64,000 nt of DNA, taken from contig OZ244910.1 of assembly GCA_965221735.1 (NCBI GenBank), forward strand, positions 1,178,001-1,242,000. The letters are read 5' to 3'. Source of the stretch: UBA2991 sp965221735 (GTDB lineage: Bacteria > Chloroflexota > Dehalococcoidia > Tepidiformales > Tepidiformaceae). This document shows, piece by piece, positions 9,401 through 16,549 of the stretch (positions are counted from its first letter, which is position 1; every line of letters begins with the position of its first letter). Below the pieces are notes generated by a model, which worked only from the letters and a program-made list of their open reading frames with translations, was not told where the DNA came from and ran no database searches. A program made the position numbers and the translations under genes.

Positions 9401-9549
9401 TCCAGCGCCCCGCAGAGGTTCGCGTCGGTCAGGGCGAGGGCCGTGCAGCCGTACGATTTCGCCCGCGCCAGCAGCTCGTGGCTGTGGGAGGCGCCCTCTC
9501 CGAAGGAGTAGAAGCTCCGCGCGTGCAGCTCGACGTATCCCGCGGCCAC
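6406..9549 (-). CDS. dnaE2: Error-prone DNA polymerase III alpha subunit DnaE2
   Basis: A 1047-residue C-family polymerase used for translesion synthesis during the SOS response, with ImuB and the sliding clamp. The PHP domain starts at once (YVELHARSFYSFGEGASHSHELL, ALALTDANLCGALEFARLA). The palm has the acid motif LPDIDLDFP, and the fingers and helix-hairpin-helix region follow. A C-terminal OB fold (VRVAGWPIARQHPRGKEG, GEVQVILWPRVFARHRKEL) and the terminal AHDWH are typical of DnaE2 rather than replicative DnaE1, which is longer. The GTG start lies 13 bases after the imuB stop, so the two genes form one operon under the LexA box upstream of imuB. Confidence 0.95.
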   Translation of the reverse strand: MAAGYVELHARSFYSFGEGASHSHELLARAKSYGCTALALTDANLCGALEFARLANSLGVQPITGGELTLEDGSRLVLLAKTREGYANLSRLFTLANAVDRREPRLDPAHLPGHAEGVLVLTGGRDGRLARLAREGRQREAGELLRRYREWYGPDSVYVELQQNFLQGDTARNRELAELAREADAPLAATNDVLYHDRERYRLQHALAAARRNTTIDRALPFIKPNDHFRLKPPAEMARLFRDYPQAVANTQRIAEQCPFNLSTDLGYTLPEPPVPAGHTPESYLRRLCEEAARRRYGALTERVRERLDEEFGLIHRHRLAGFLLLYREIARLGRLIMEERGLAHPDTPLEERPPGRGRGSSVALLVGYLIGISHVDPLRWNLTLERFMPEDMNTLPDIDLDFPRALRDELIARVHQHFGAEYAVLAGAIATYSLKGIIQDLGKALGLPREDLRLLSKQVQSHDGGLRDVMLALPAFRERVDAPGWRELTELAPQLLHAPRGLGQHVGGMVLSDSPIPGMVPIRDGAIEGRFIMDWNKDSVADANFAKIDILSLPVLDQIEEALDLIEEREGTRPDLSRIDPEDPNVYDLINEGRAKGVFLLQSPAQLKIAQRLLSRNLLDLAYQVALIRPGVGVQGSAVSKFIDRYRHGAEWTYDHPLEERALERGYGVIVWQEQVVQLVMDVAGMTAAEADELRRAFARPQSEHLIAMQWQRFREGALRQGVPEETASTIFAKINGHYMFPESHSHAFAISAYQAAWLKRYHSLEFFVALVNNQPMGFYPLETLKEDARRFGAPFLNPCVNRSQAKAVPDNGCVRLGLHIVKDVGQAAADLIVAERERHGPYTGTGDLVRRAGVKPRAAQSLVEAGAFDAIEPNRRLALWDAGLSTPPSRGGQRAFPAARAAGAPDLADLSEYEKMTGEYRTMGVYPRGHLMEFVRPALPPGVLPCAEAEGLPDGTAVRVAGWPIARQHPRGKEGTVFVTIEDESGEVQVILWPRVFARHRKELRSQVLLIRGKVSRRDGTMTITVSHVEPVGTGVPMPEAHDWH

Positions 9550-9562
9550 GGAGGGGCTCCGG

Positions 9563-11008
9563 CTAGCAGGCCTGCTGGTACCAGCGCTCCTCGCGCTGGT
9601 CGCGGAAGAGGGTGACCTGCCGCCCGTCCTCGCGGCTGATGCGGTAGTAGGCGCGGCTCATCGGCGCCGGCAGCCACCAGAGGTCGAAGTTCCAGCGGTC
9701 CTCGATGCTCGCCACCCGCTGCCACCCCCGCTCCAGCCGCACGGCCACGGGCAGGCCGTCCGGCCCCTCCTCCACCGTTACCGGCGTGGGCAGGGCGGTC
9801 GGCCGGATCGCATCCCGGCCCGAGGGATCGAGCGGCACCTGCAGCACGCGCATCTCCGGGGCCGGGTGCCAGGGCGCGATGGGCGCCATCCGGTAGAGCG
9901 CGGGACTGCCGTCGAGCCGCTCCTGGAGCTGCCGCTCGACCTCCGCCAGGCGTCGCTCGCGACCTTCCCGCACGTCGGGGAAGAGGCCCGCCTGCTCCCC
10001 CGCCCCCTCGCCCAGCCCCGAGAGCTCCAGCAGCAGCTCCTCGACCGGCGCCTCGGGATGGTCGTCCTCCAGCTGCCGCCGGACGACGCGTGACGCCCCC
10101 TCCCAGCTCCCCACCCCCTGCCGCAGGTGGAACGTCTTCTCCCACGGGGGCGCCCCGTGCAGGAGGCAGGCCAGGTCCATCCGGCTCGCGTAGCGCCCCC
10201 GCGCCACGGGCCGGGCGAAGGCGCGCTTCAGCAGCGTGTCGATCCCCGCCAGCACCAGCTCCAGCGAGGTGGAGGCGAAGGGCAGGGAGATGCGTTCGAC
10301 CACCGCCTCCTCGCTCTCGAGGGGGAGCAGGGGGCGGTCGTCGATGCCCTGGCAGAGCTCCCAGGCGCGCCGGCCCTCGTTCCCGAACTGGTCGATGAGC
10401 AGATCCCGCCGCATGGCCGCGACGGCCCCCATGGTGTGCAGCCCGAAGCGGATCAGTCCCTCGCGAACGTCGCGTGGGAGCGGCAGCAGGCCGATGGAGC
10501 GGGGCGCGAGGAAGGCGGCCGCGTCGTCGGGGACCGTGACCGTCTCCGCTCCCCTCCCCGTGCGCGCCGCGACGAAGGCCGGGAACTTCGCCTCCGCCAC
10601 GCCGATCCGCGGCGACAGGTCGCGGGGGATGGCTTCCCGCAGGGCGCGCACGAGCGCTGTCTCGCCGCCGTGCAGCGCCTCAAGGCCGTCGAGTCCCACG
10701 TAGGCCGTGCCCAACTCCGCCCCTTCTACCCGGTCGCTGACCCCCTGCAGGGCCGTGAGCGCCTGCTGGAACACGCGACGGTAGGCGGGCTCGTCCGCCT
10801 CCAGCACGGTCGTGTCCGGGCACCGCGAGAGCGCCTCCTCCAGCGTCATCCCCGCGACCACCCCCGAGGCTTCCGGGGTGGCGTCCACCACCAGCGGCTT
10901 TGTCCCGGAGCGGTCGACGATCACGGCGGCGCTTCCCCGCAGGTGGGGCTGCCGCCTCAGCTCGACCCTGGCCCTGAGATGGCTGATGAGTACGCAGGCG
11001 ATCCGCAA
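9563..11008 (-). CDS. imuB: ImuB, Y-family polymerase-like mutasome protein
   Basis: A 481-residue Y-family polymerase homologue that acts as the hub of the ImuB/DnaE2 mutasome. The fold is recognisable (ACVLISHLRARVELRRQP, PHLRGSAAVIVDRSG, GVAEAKFPAFVAA, LPLPRDVREGLIRFGLHTMG), but the catalytic carboxylates are missing: the first motif lacks the DMD/DFD aspartates and the second reads AYVGLDGLEAL where an active enzyme has an SxDE motif. This fits a non-catalytic ImuB. EQAGLFPD matches a QxxLF clamp-binding motif. The C-terminus (WWLPAPMSRAYYRI, LFRDQREERWYQQ) is the ImuB tail. I use the TTG at 11008, which has gggga 7 bases upstream and follows an in-frame stop. No imuA is present; the operon is imuB-dnaE2. 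Confidence 0.92.
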   Translation of the reverse strand: MRIACVLISHLRARVELRRQPHLRGSAAVIVDRSGTKPLVVDATPEASGVVAGMTLEEALSRCPDTTVLEADEPAYRRVFQQALTALQGVSDRVEGAELGTAYVGLDGLEALHGGETALVRALREAIPRDLSPRIGVAEAKFPAFVAARTGRGAETVTVPDDAAAFLAPRSIGLLPLPRDVREGLIRFGLHTMGAVAAMRRDLLIDQFGNEGRRAWELCQGIDDRPLLPLESEEAVVERISLPFASTSLELVLAGIDTLLKRAFARPVARGRYASRMDLACLLHGAPPWEKTFHLRQGVGSWEGASRVVRRQLEDDHPEAPVEELLLELSGLGEGAGEQAGLFPDVREGRERRLAEVERQLQERLDGSPALYRMAPIAPWHPAPEMRVLQVPLDPSGRDAIRPTALPTPVTVEEGPDGLPVAVRLERGWQRVASIEDRWNFDLWWLPAPMSRAYYRISREDGRQVTLFRDQREERWYQQAC

Positions 11009-11064
11009 GGCGTTCCCCCGGAAGCGTTCGTCGGGCAGCGAAGCGCTGCACCGGGCACCCTATA

Positions 11065-11076
11065 GAACATACGTTC
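11065..11076 (-). promoter_or_regulatory. LexA operator (SOS box), GAAC-N4-GTTC
   Basis: GAACATACGTTC fits the Gram-positive-type LexA consensus (GAAC, four bases, GTTC). It lies 57 bases upstream of the imuB TTG start, where a promoter would be, and before a mutasome operon that is SOS-controlled in other bacteria. The local sequence is AT-richer than the surroundings. Confidence 0.85.
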
Positions 11077-11120
11077 CATTCGTCAACCGCGGAGGAGCGG
11101 CAGGGGGAGGCAGTCGACGC

Positions 11121-11777
11121 TTACTCCCTGGCGATGAGGGGCCCCGTACCGCGCCCGGGAAAGACGGGCGGGTCGGTGGGGTTGGCGCCGGGACGCGCCC
11201 CCGGCTTGTCGAGCCACTCCCAGTGGTAGGTCGCGTCGTCCGGCGCGCCGGCGGCCTGCACGAACGCGGCTGCGAAATCCCGGACGGAATGCGGCGGGTC
11301 GGAGGGGAACTGCTCGACCCGGTTCCACTCGTGCAGGCAGATGCGGTGAGCCACCTTCCACTCGCCGCTTCGTCGCTCGAAGCGGTCGATGTAGCGACCG
11401 CAGAACGTGAACAGGCTGGCGTTGTGCTCATCGGTTGGCGAGTGGCTGTAGGTCACGAAGCTCGCTTCCGAGAAAGCGACGTCGGCGCTCTGGAACTCCA
11501 CGTAGTGGTTGCCGATGAAGTGCACCGCTCGAGAGGCGCTCGGCTCGCCGTCCTCGCGCGGTGCGAAGAACTTCGAGAACTCCCAGCCGGGCCCCTGGAA
11601 CATGGCCCCGTGGTCGTCGTACCCGTCCTCGTGGTAGACGGACTTCACCAGCTCGGGATCGCTGCGGTCGACGCCGCGGCAGTAGCGCATGATGACGTCG
11701 TAGATCTCCGCCTTGGCGACCAGCCTGTCGAGGGCGGACATGGTTTCTGCGCTCCCAGTCGTCTGCGTGTCGGTCAT
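11121..11777 (-). CDS. SnoaL-like / NTF2-fold protein
   Basis: A 218-residue protein of the SnoaL-like (nuclear transport factor 2) superfamily, small cone-shaped alpha+beta barrels that act as isomerases, dehydratases or dioxygenase beta-type subunits. Visible family marks: the N-terminal helix AEIYDVIMRYCRGVDRSDPELVKSVYHEDGYDDHG, the strand HFIGNHYVEFQ, and the last strands GRYIDRFERRSGEWKVAHRI with the typical W before the final strands. The C-terminal 45 residues extend beyond the core. No partner oxygenase is nearby, so the substrate is unknown. The ATG at 11777 gives a 16-residue leader before the domain; the later in-frame ATG (MSALDR) is another possible start. Confidence 0.75.
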   Translation of the reverse strand: MTDTQTTGSAETMSALDRLVAKAEIYDVIMRYCRGVDRSDPELVKSVYHEDGYDDHGAMFQGPGWEFSKFFAPREDGEPSASRAVHFIGNHYVEFQSADVAFSEASFVTYSHSPTDEHNASLFTFCGRYIDRFERRSGEWKVAHRICLHEWNRVEQFPSDPPHSVRDFAAAFVQAAGAPDDATYHWEWLDKPGARPGANPTDPPVFPGRGTGPLIARE

Positions 11778-11890
11778 CGCTCACCCTCCTGCCGCACATG
11801 GCATCCGCTCGAAGAAGTCTAGGGAATCGGCCCCCGAAATTCCCTGAAACGGGTGGGGTAATTCGAAGGATCGCGACCTAGGGTTGGTCC

Positions 11891-12295
11891 ATGATGCGTT
11901 CGACTCATGGACCTCTCCCGCTCGGCCTCGCCGTCTTCGTGGCGATGGCGTTCGTCTTCGGCGCCTGCACGCCGGAAGGGCCCGCGACGGCTCCGCCCGT
12001 ACGGGGGACGGTGGTCTCGGACCCTGCGCCCACCCGGCCGCCACCCGTCCCGGCAACGCGCAGGGCGGAGCCCGAGGAGACGCCAACGGTTCAGCCGGCG
12101 CCCGCTGCTCAGCCAACGCGACCGCCACCGTCGGAGGCGTCCACCGCGGCCACCTACACCGTCCAGCCCGGCGACGTGTGCTGGCGCATCGCCCAGGACC
12201 ATGGCGTGACGACCATCGCGCTGCTCGAGGCGAACCCGCGGATCAACGCCAACTGCACCAATCTCGCGGTCGGCTGGGAACTGGTGATTCCCTGA
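11891..12295 (+). CDS. LysM-domain lipoprotein
   Basis: A 134-residue cell-envelope protein. Residues 1-26 form a lipoprotein signal peptide with the lipobox VFGAC, so the mature protein is anchored in the membrane by the cysteine. A proline/threonine-rich linker of about 60 residues follows, and the last 45 residues are one LysM domain (YTVQPGDVCWRIAQDHGVTT ... NPRINANCTNLAVGWELVIP) that would bind peptidoglycan. Two cysteines within the LysM domain could form a disulphide. It stands alone, divergent from the SnoaL gene. The ATG at 11891 is followed three bases on by another Met codon, which could also serve. Confidence 0.82.
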   Translation: MMRSTHGPLPLGLAVFVAMAFVFGACTPEGPATAPPVRGTVVSDPAPTRPPPVPATRRAEPEETPTVQPAPAAQPTRPPPSEASTAATYTVQPGDVCWRIAQDHGVTTIALLEANPRINANCTNLAVGWELVIP

Positions 12296-12300
12296 GGCGC

Positions 12301-12316
12301 GCCGCACGGATGCGGC
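12301..12316 (+). terminator. Short hairpin after the LysM gene
   Basis: GCCGCA / TGCGGC with a 4-base loop begins 5 bases after the stop of the LysM lipoprotein gene. It is short and lacks a T run, so it is only a possible terminator. Confidence 0.35.
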
Positions 12317-12378
12317 ATGAGCGGCTGCGCGATGAGGCCGTGCTTTTGGCCTGTGCGTCCGAGTCGTGGCAGAACGTA

Positions 12379-12450
12379 TACCCCCGGCAGGAATCGAACC
12401 TGCGCACATGGTTTAGGAAACCACTGCTCTATCCCCTGAGCTACGGGGGC
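12379..12450 (-). tRNA. tRNA-Arg (anticodon CCT)
   Basis: On the minus strand the sequence folds as a tRNA: acceptor stem GCCCCCG with CGGGGGT, D stem GCTC/GAGC, anticodon stem GTGGT/ACCAT with loop TTCCTAA, a four-base variable region, and T arm GCAGG-TTCGATT-CCTGC. The anticodon CCT reads AGG (arginine). CCA is not encoded. The reverse strand yields the well-known false ORF (PRQESNLRTWFRK), itself a sign of a tRNA. It is not visibly used as an integration site here. Confidence 0.93.
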
Positions 12451-12511
12451 CTGCCTGTATGAGAACGCGCTTTCGCCGGGCTGTCTACCGCCCGCCCGGC
12501 ACGCTCGCGAC

Positions 12512-13183
12512 CTAGACCGTCACCTCGCACAGGTCGGGCGCGGCCACGACCGGCGCGTCCGTGAGTTGCTGCACGTCGTCGACCGTGAAGCCGGGCGCGA
12601 TCTCGCGCAGGCGGAACGAGTCGCCGGCGGGCTCGAAGAGGCCCAGGTCCGTCATCACGAGCGTGACCACGCCCGCTGCCGTCAGCGGGAGGGCGCAGCG
12701 GTCGAGCAGGCGGGGGCGGCCGTCGCGCGTCGTGTGCTCGAGCAGCAGGAACACCTGCTTCGCGCCCACCGCGAGGTCCATCGCCCCGCCGATGCCGCCG
12801 CCCTTCCGTCCGCTGATGCGCCAGTTCGCGAAGTCCCCGTTGGCGGCCGCTTCGTACGCGCCCAGGACAGCCACGTCGAGCAGGCCGCGCCGGATGATCG
12901 CGAACGCGTCGGCGTGGTGCACGATCGATGCGAGGGGCGTGAGCAGCACCGGCTGCGCGCCTCCATTCACCACATAAGGCGTAGCTTCCTCGACCGTCGC
13001 GTTCCGCCCGTAGCCGATGACGCCGTTCTCGGAGTGGAGGATGACCGTGCGGTCCTCGGGCACGAAGTCGGAGCAGCGCGTCGGCATGCCCACGCCCAGG
13101 TTCACGACCCAGCCGTCCTCGAACTCGGCCGCGACCCGCGCCGCCATCAGGTCACGCGACAGCCGCTTGCCCTCGGTGCTCAT
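12512..13183 (-). CDS. 3-oxoacid CoA-transferase-like, subunit B
   Basis: A 223-residue beta subunit of a family I CoA-transferase, which moves CoA between carboxylic acids through a glutamyl-CoA thioester. The catalytic glutamate is in SENGVIGYG. Other family marks are the N-terminus VNLGVGMPT, the glycine-rich loop GRKGGGIGGAMDLAVGAK, and LPLTAAGVVTLVMTDLGLFE. It overlaps the alpha-subunit gene by four bases (stop of A and start of B), so the two are translated as a pair. The acyl substrate (acetoacetate, adipyl, glutaconyl or other) cannot be told. The LLM oxidoreductase upstream in the same direction may belong to the same catabolic unit. Confidence 0.9.
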   Translation of the reverse strand: MSTEGKRLSRDLMAARVAAEFEDGWVVNLGVGMPTRCSDFVPEDRTVILHSENGVIGYGRNATVEEATPYVVNGGAQPVLLTPLASIVHHADAFAIIRRGLLDVAVLGAYEAAANGDFANWRISGRKGGGIGGAMDLAVGAKQVFLLLEHTTRDGRPRLLDRCALPLTAAGVVTLVMTDLGLFEPAGDSFRLREIAPGFTVDDVQQLTDAPVVAAPDLCEVTV

Positions 13184-13923
13184 GACCGCGGCCTCCCGCT
13201 GAACATGGCGAGTGGCGGCGCGTTGAGCATGCCGCCCGCCTCCGGGATGGACACGACCCGCTGAACGAAGATGCCCGGCGTGTGGATCAGGTCCGGGTCG
13301 AGCTCACCCACCTCCACGACCTCCTCCGCCTCCACGAGCGTGCAGTCGGCCGCCATCGCCATGATCGGGTTGAAGTTGCGCTGCGAGCGCCGGAACACGA
13401 GGTTCCCGAACGTGTCCGCCTTCCAGCAGCGGATGAGGGCGTAGTCCGCGACGATCGCTTCCTCAAGCACGTACGTCCGGCCCCCGAACTCGCGGTGCTC
13501 CTTCCCCTCCGCCACCTCCGTCCCCACGCCGGCGGGCGTGAAGAAGGCGGGGATGCCGGCGCCGCCGGCCCGGATGCGCTCGGCGAGCGTGCCCTGCGGC
13601 GTGATCTGCGCCTCGATCTCCCCTGCCTCGTTCAGCTCTTCGAGTGGGGTCCGTCGCGAGGGGTGCGTCGAGGCCGTGAACGCGAGGATGACGCGGCTCA
13701 CGCGCTTCTCTTCGACCAGGTTGCCGGTCGTGATCACCCCGTCGTCGCGGGTCATCCCCGCGCCGTTCGCGATGAGCGTCAGGCCCGAGGCGCCCTGCTC
13801 GTACAGCGCCGCGATGAGGTTGTGGGGCGATCCCGGCTCGCCAAAGCCCGCCACGAGGATGCTCGACCCGTCCGCGACGTCCGCGACCGCCTCGGCAAAG
13901 CTCCCGACGACCTTCGACTGCAT
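13180..13923 (-). CDS. 3-oxoacid CoA-transferase-like, subunit A
   Basis: A 247-residue alpha subunit that pairs with the following subunit B. The start MQSKVVGSFAEAVADVADGS and the glycine-rich loop VAGFGEPGSPHNLI form the CoA-binding part; AFFTPAGVGTEVAEG, GRTYVLEEAIVADYALI and WKADTFGNLVFRRSQRNFNP are conserved in the family. I chose the ATG at 13923, 8 bases after the LLM stop, rather than a much longer open frame upstream that runs through the LLM gene in another frame. The order LLM - subunit A - subunit B with gaps of 8 and -4 bases indicates one operon. Confidence 0.9.
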   Translation of the reverse strand: MQSKVVGSFAEAVADVADGSSILVAGFGEPGSPHNLIAALYEQGASGLTLIANGAGMTRDDGVITTGNLVEEKRVSRVILAFTASTHPSRRTPLEELNEAGEIEAQITPQGTLAERIRAGGAGIPAFFTPAGVGTEVAEGKEHREFGGRTYVLEEAIVADYALIRCWKADTFGNLVFRRSQRNFNPIMAMAADCTLVEAEEVVEVGELDPDLIHTPGIFVQRVVSIPEAGGMLNAPPLAMFSGRPRS

Positions 13924-13931
13924 GTCGCCCG

Positions 13932-14843
13932 CTACGCCCCGGCCATCCGCGAGAGCAGGTAGGCGGCGGTGCGCCCTTCCGCCTCCGGGTCGACCGGCAT
14001 GATCGACGCGGAGAAGTCGCTCACGCCCATCGCCTCCAGCCGGTCGAGCGCTTCGTCGAGGACGCGCTCGTCGCCGAGGATGCCGACGTCCTCGGGCTCG
14101 GCCGCGCCCTCCCGGTCGAGCATCGCCCGGTAGGAGGGGATCCCGCTGTAGCCCGCGAGCATCCTCCCCACGCGCGTGCGGGCGTCGTCGGGGTCGTCGG
14201 TGAGCGCGATGGGGAAGGCCGCGATGATGCGCGGCGCCTGCTCCCGCCCCGCCCGCTCCGCCGCCTCCCGCAGCGCCGGCGCGATGTAGCCCTCGATCGT
14301 GTCGGGACCCGTCATCCAGAGGCTGGTGCCGTCCGCCACCGATCCGGCCAGCGCGAGCATGCGCGGCCCCATCGCCGCGATCAGGATCGGCGGTGGTTCC
14401 GTGCCGGGAACTCCGTAGGTGGCGTGGATGCGGTAGCTGTCGTTCTCGACGTTCACCTCGCCCCCGCGCAGCAGCGGCAGGAGCGCCTCCAGGTAGTCGC
14501 GCATGTGCAGAGCCGGCTTCTCGAACGAGAGCCCCCACATGTCCTCGACCACGAACTTGTGCGAGAGCCCGATGCCCAGCGCGAACCGGTTCCCCGAGGC
14601 CGCCTGCACCGTCAGCGCCTGCTGCGCCATCGTCACGGGGTGGCGGGCGTAGGTCGGAACGACGGCCGTGCCCAGCTCGATGCGCTCGGTCTCGCGGCCG
14701 ACCACGGTGAAGGCGGCCATGGCGTCGAGCCCGAACACGTTGGGCATCCAGACGCTGTCGAATCCCTGCGCCTCCAACTCCTGCGTGCGAGCCACGAGGC
14801 CCTCGAGATCCTGCCGCCCGCCGATCATCGCGCCGATTCGCAT
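13932..14843 (-). CDS. LLM class (luciferase-like) F420-type oxidoreductase
   Basis: A 303-residue TIM-barrel protein of the luciferase-like monooxygenase/F420-dependent reductase class. Marks: MRIGAMIGGRQDLEGLVART, GFDSVWMPNVFGLDAMAA, RIELGTAVVPTYARHPVTMAQQALT, FALGIGLSHKFVVEDMWG and the phosphate-binding IPILIAAMGPRM-type strand (PPILIAAMGPRML). Many members of this subgroup use deazaflavin F420; others use FMN, and the sequence does not decide. It starts a likely operon with the CoA-transferase genes, which suggests a role in oxidation of a carboxylic acid or its CoA ester (inference). Confidence 0.85.
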   Translation of the reverse strand: MRIGAMIGGRQDLEGLVARTQELEAQGFDSVWMPNVFGLDAMAAFTVVGRETERIELGTAVVPTYARHPVTMAQQALTVQAASGNRFALGIGLSHKFVVEDMWGLSFEKPALHMRDYLEALLPLLRGGEVNVENDSYRIHATYGVPGTEPPPILIAAMGPRMLALAGSVADGTSLWMTGPDTIEGYIAPALREAAERAGREQAPRIIAAFPIALTDDPDDARTRVGRMLAGYSGIPSYRAMLDREGAAEPEDVGILGDERVLDEALDRLEAMGVSDFSASIMPVDPEAEGRTAAYLLSRMAGA

Positions 14844-14961
14844 TCCCGTTCCTCCGAAGGCGCAAGGCTACCAGAAGCGCCGCCGGTCACTCATCCGCGC
14901 CCGCTACGACCGCTTCCCCTACGATTGGGCGCGGGCGGCAGGACGCCCCTGGAGGATCGCC

Positions 14962-15903
14962 GTGGACGGCTTCATCGACGTACACCATCACGTGCCCTCG
15001 GCTGAGATCGCGGAGGCCGCCACCCGCGTTGGCATCCCCATGGCCGGCGCCTGGACTCCCGAGACGGCGATGGCCGCCATGGACGCCAGCGGCATCGCCG
15101 CCGCCGTGCTCACCCCAACCATCTTCGTCGCCGACGTGAGCGACCCCGCAGCAGCAGTCCCCCTCCACCGCGCCACCAACGACTACCTCTCCGGCGTCGC
15201 CCGGCGCTGGCCGCACCGCTTCGGCGCCTTCGCCACCCTCCCGCTCGTCGACCCCGATGCCGCCCGCGCCGAGCTCGACCGCGCCCTGGACGACCTCGGC
15301 ATGGACGGCGTCCTTCTCCCCAGCGGCGTCGGCCCCGACCTCATCGGCGCCGAGCGCTTCGACTCCGTCCTCGCCGCCATGAACGAGCGGAGCGTCGTCA
15401 TCCACCTCCACCCGACCAGGTCGCACATCGGCATCCCCAACCTGTCCCCCAACGTCGTCGACTTCCCCGTCGAGACCACACGCGCGATCGGCAGCCTGCT
15501 CGCCTCCGGCGCCCTCGAGCGCTACGGGAACCTGACCTGGGTCATCGCCCACGGCGGCGGTTGCTTCCCCTACATCGCCGGGCGCGTCGCCCGTTCCGAT
15601 GGCGACGAGCCCTTCACAACGACCGCCCCGCAAGGCACGCTCGCCTACCTCCGGCGCATGTACTTCGACGTCGCCGTGACCTGCCACCCCAACGCCTTCC
15701 CCAGCCTCCGAACGGTCACCGACACCGACCATATCGTGTTCGGCACCGACTACCCCGCCTTCTCGCAGGCGGACGTCGACGAGGCGATGGCATTCCTGGT
15801 CAACGAGGCCGGCTTCACCGGGGACGAGCTCGACGCGATCGCCTCGAAGAACATCAGGCCTCTCTTCCCCCGCCTCACCGCCGACATGGCGCCTGCCGGC
15901 TAG
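14962..15903 (+). CDS. Amidohydrolase family protein (ACMSD-like decarboxylase/hydrolase)
   Basis: A 313-residue metal-dependent hydrolase of the amidohydrolase_2 group, which includes ACMSD and related decarboxylases. The metal ligands begin with DGFIDVHHH at the N-terminus; further ligands are in VVIHLHPT (near residue 150), WVIAHGGGCFPY and FGTDYPAF (metal Asp). No membrane segment. I chose the GTG at 14962, with ggagga 6 bases upstream, since the metal motif follows within four residues; the frame is open for 294 bases further upstream but that part reads as antisense of the LLM gene. The gene is divergent from the LLM gene and converges with the DUF192 gene. Confidence 0.87.
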   Translation: MDGFIDVHHHVPSAEIAEAATRVGIPMAGAWTPETAMAAMDASGIAAAVLTPTIFVADVSDPAAAVPLHRATNDYLSGVARRWPHRFGAFATLPLVDPDAARAELDRALDDLGMDGVLLPSGVGPDLIGAERFDSVLAAMNERSVVIHLHPTRSHIGIPNLSPNVVDFPVETTRAIGSLLASGALERYGNLTWVIAHGGGCFPYIAGRVARSDGDEPFTTTAPQGTLAYLRRMYFDVAVTCHPNAFPSLRTVTDTDHIVFGTDYPAFSQADVDEAMAFLVNEAGFTGDELDAIASKNIRPLFPRLTADMAPAG

Positions 15904-15905
15904 CC

Positions 15906-16545
15906 CTACCGCGCCTCCACCCCGGCCGGAATCGCGACCCTGTCGCCGACGCCGAACCCCTGCCGCGCGAACCAGCCGCCGTTGACTTCGAGCGTGTAGC
16001 GGTACGGCTGCGATGGCGTGAGGTTCTCGAGGCTGAGGGGCACGCCGTACACGATCTCCAGCACCGTGCCGTCCGCCCCCAGGTAGGCGATGTCGAGCGG
16101 GATGAGCGTGTTCCGCATCCAGAAGCCCCCCGTCCGGTCCCCCCGGAAGACGAACAGCATCCCCGCCAGCTCGTCCATCGACTCGCGGAACATCAGGCCC
16201 CGCTGGTGCTGGTCCGACCGGTTCGCGATCTCGACCGTCAGGGTCACCGACGACTCGCCGTCCGCGCTCGTCACGGTGAGCTGTGTGATGGGGAGCAGGC
16301 ACGGGTCGGGGACGTTTGCCGAGCACCGTTCCAGGCGTCCAGTCGCCGGCGAGGCCGGGGATGACGGCCCGGTGCGTCTCGGGCTTCGGTTCCGGCGAGG
16401 CTGTCTCCGCGGTCTCGACAGGCGGTTCAGCCGTGGTGACGGCGGCTGCCTCGGGCTGGGACTCTCCCTGCCCTGCCTGCACCGTCACGACGAACGTGAC
16501 CCCGAGGGCCATGACGCCTGCCAGCAGGAGCGCCGCGTAGCGCAT
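15906..16545 (-). pseudogene. DUF192 secreted protein, reading frame split by a frameshift
   Basis: A signal peptide (MRYAALLLAGVMALGVTFVV) and a Pro/Glu/Thr-rich linker are encoded from the ATG at 16545, but the DUF192 domain that should follow (QRGLMFRESMDELAGMLFVF, GGFWMRNTLIPLDIAYL, ENLTPSQPYRYTLEVNGGWF) is in another frame. The frames cross somewhere between about 16380 and 16290. The protein would be about 210 residues. If the shift is real, only a leaderless DUF192 fragment from GTG 16274 (122 residues) could be made; if it is a sequencing error, the gene is intact. The DUF192 role is unknown. The start lies 4 bases after the nudC stop, so it is in an operon with nudC. Confidence 0.7.
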
Positions 16546-16549
16546 CTCG

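Noticed and set aside
7258..9615. Open frame of 785 codons on the plus strand, and a 921-codon minus-strand frame (6335-9100)
   Set aside because: Both are shadows of dnaE2; Arg/Pro/Val-rich or Gly/Arg-rich with no domain.
12310..12462. Plus-strand frame ending in PRQESNLRTWFRKPLLYPLSYG
   Set aside because: This is the well-known false translation of the antisense of a tRNA, here tRNA-Arg.
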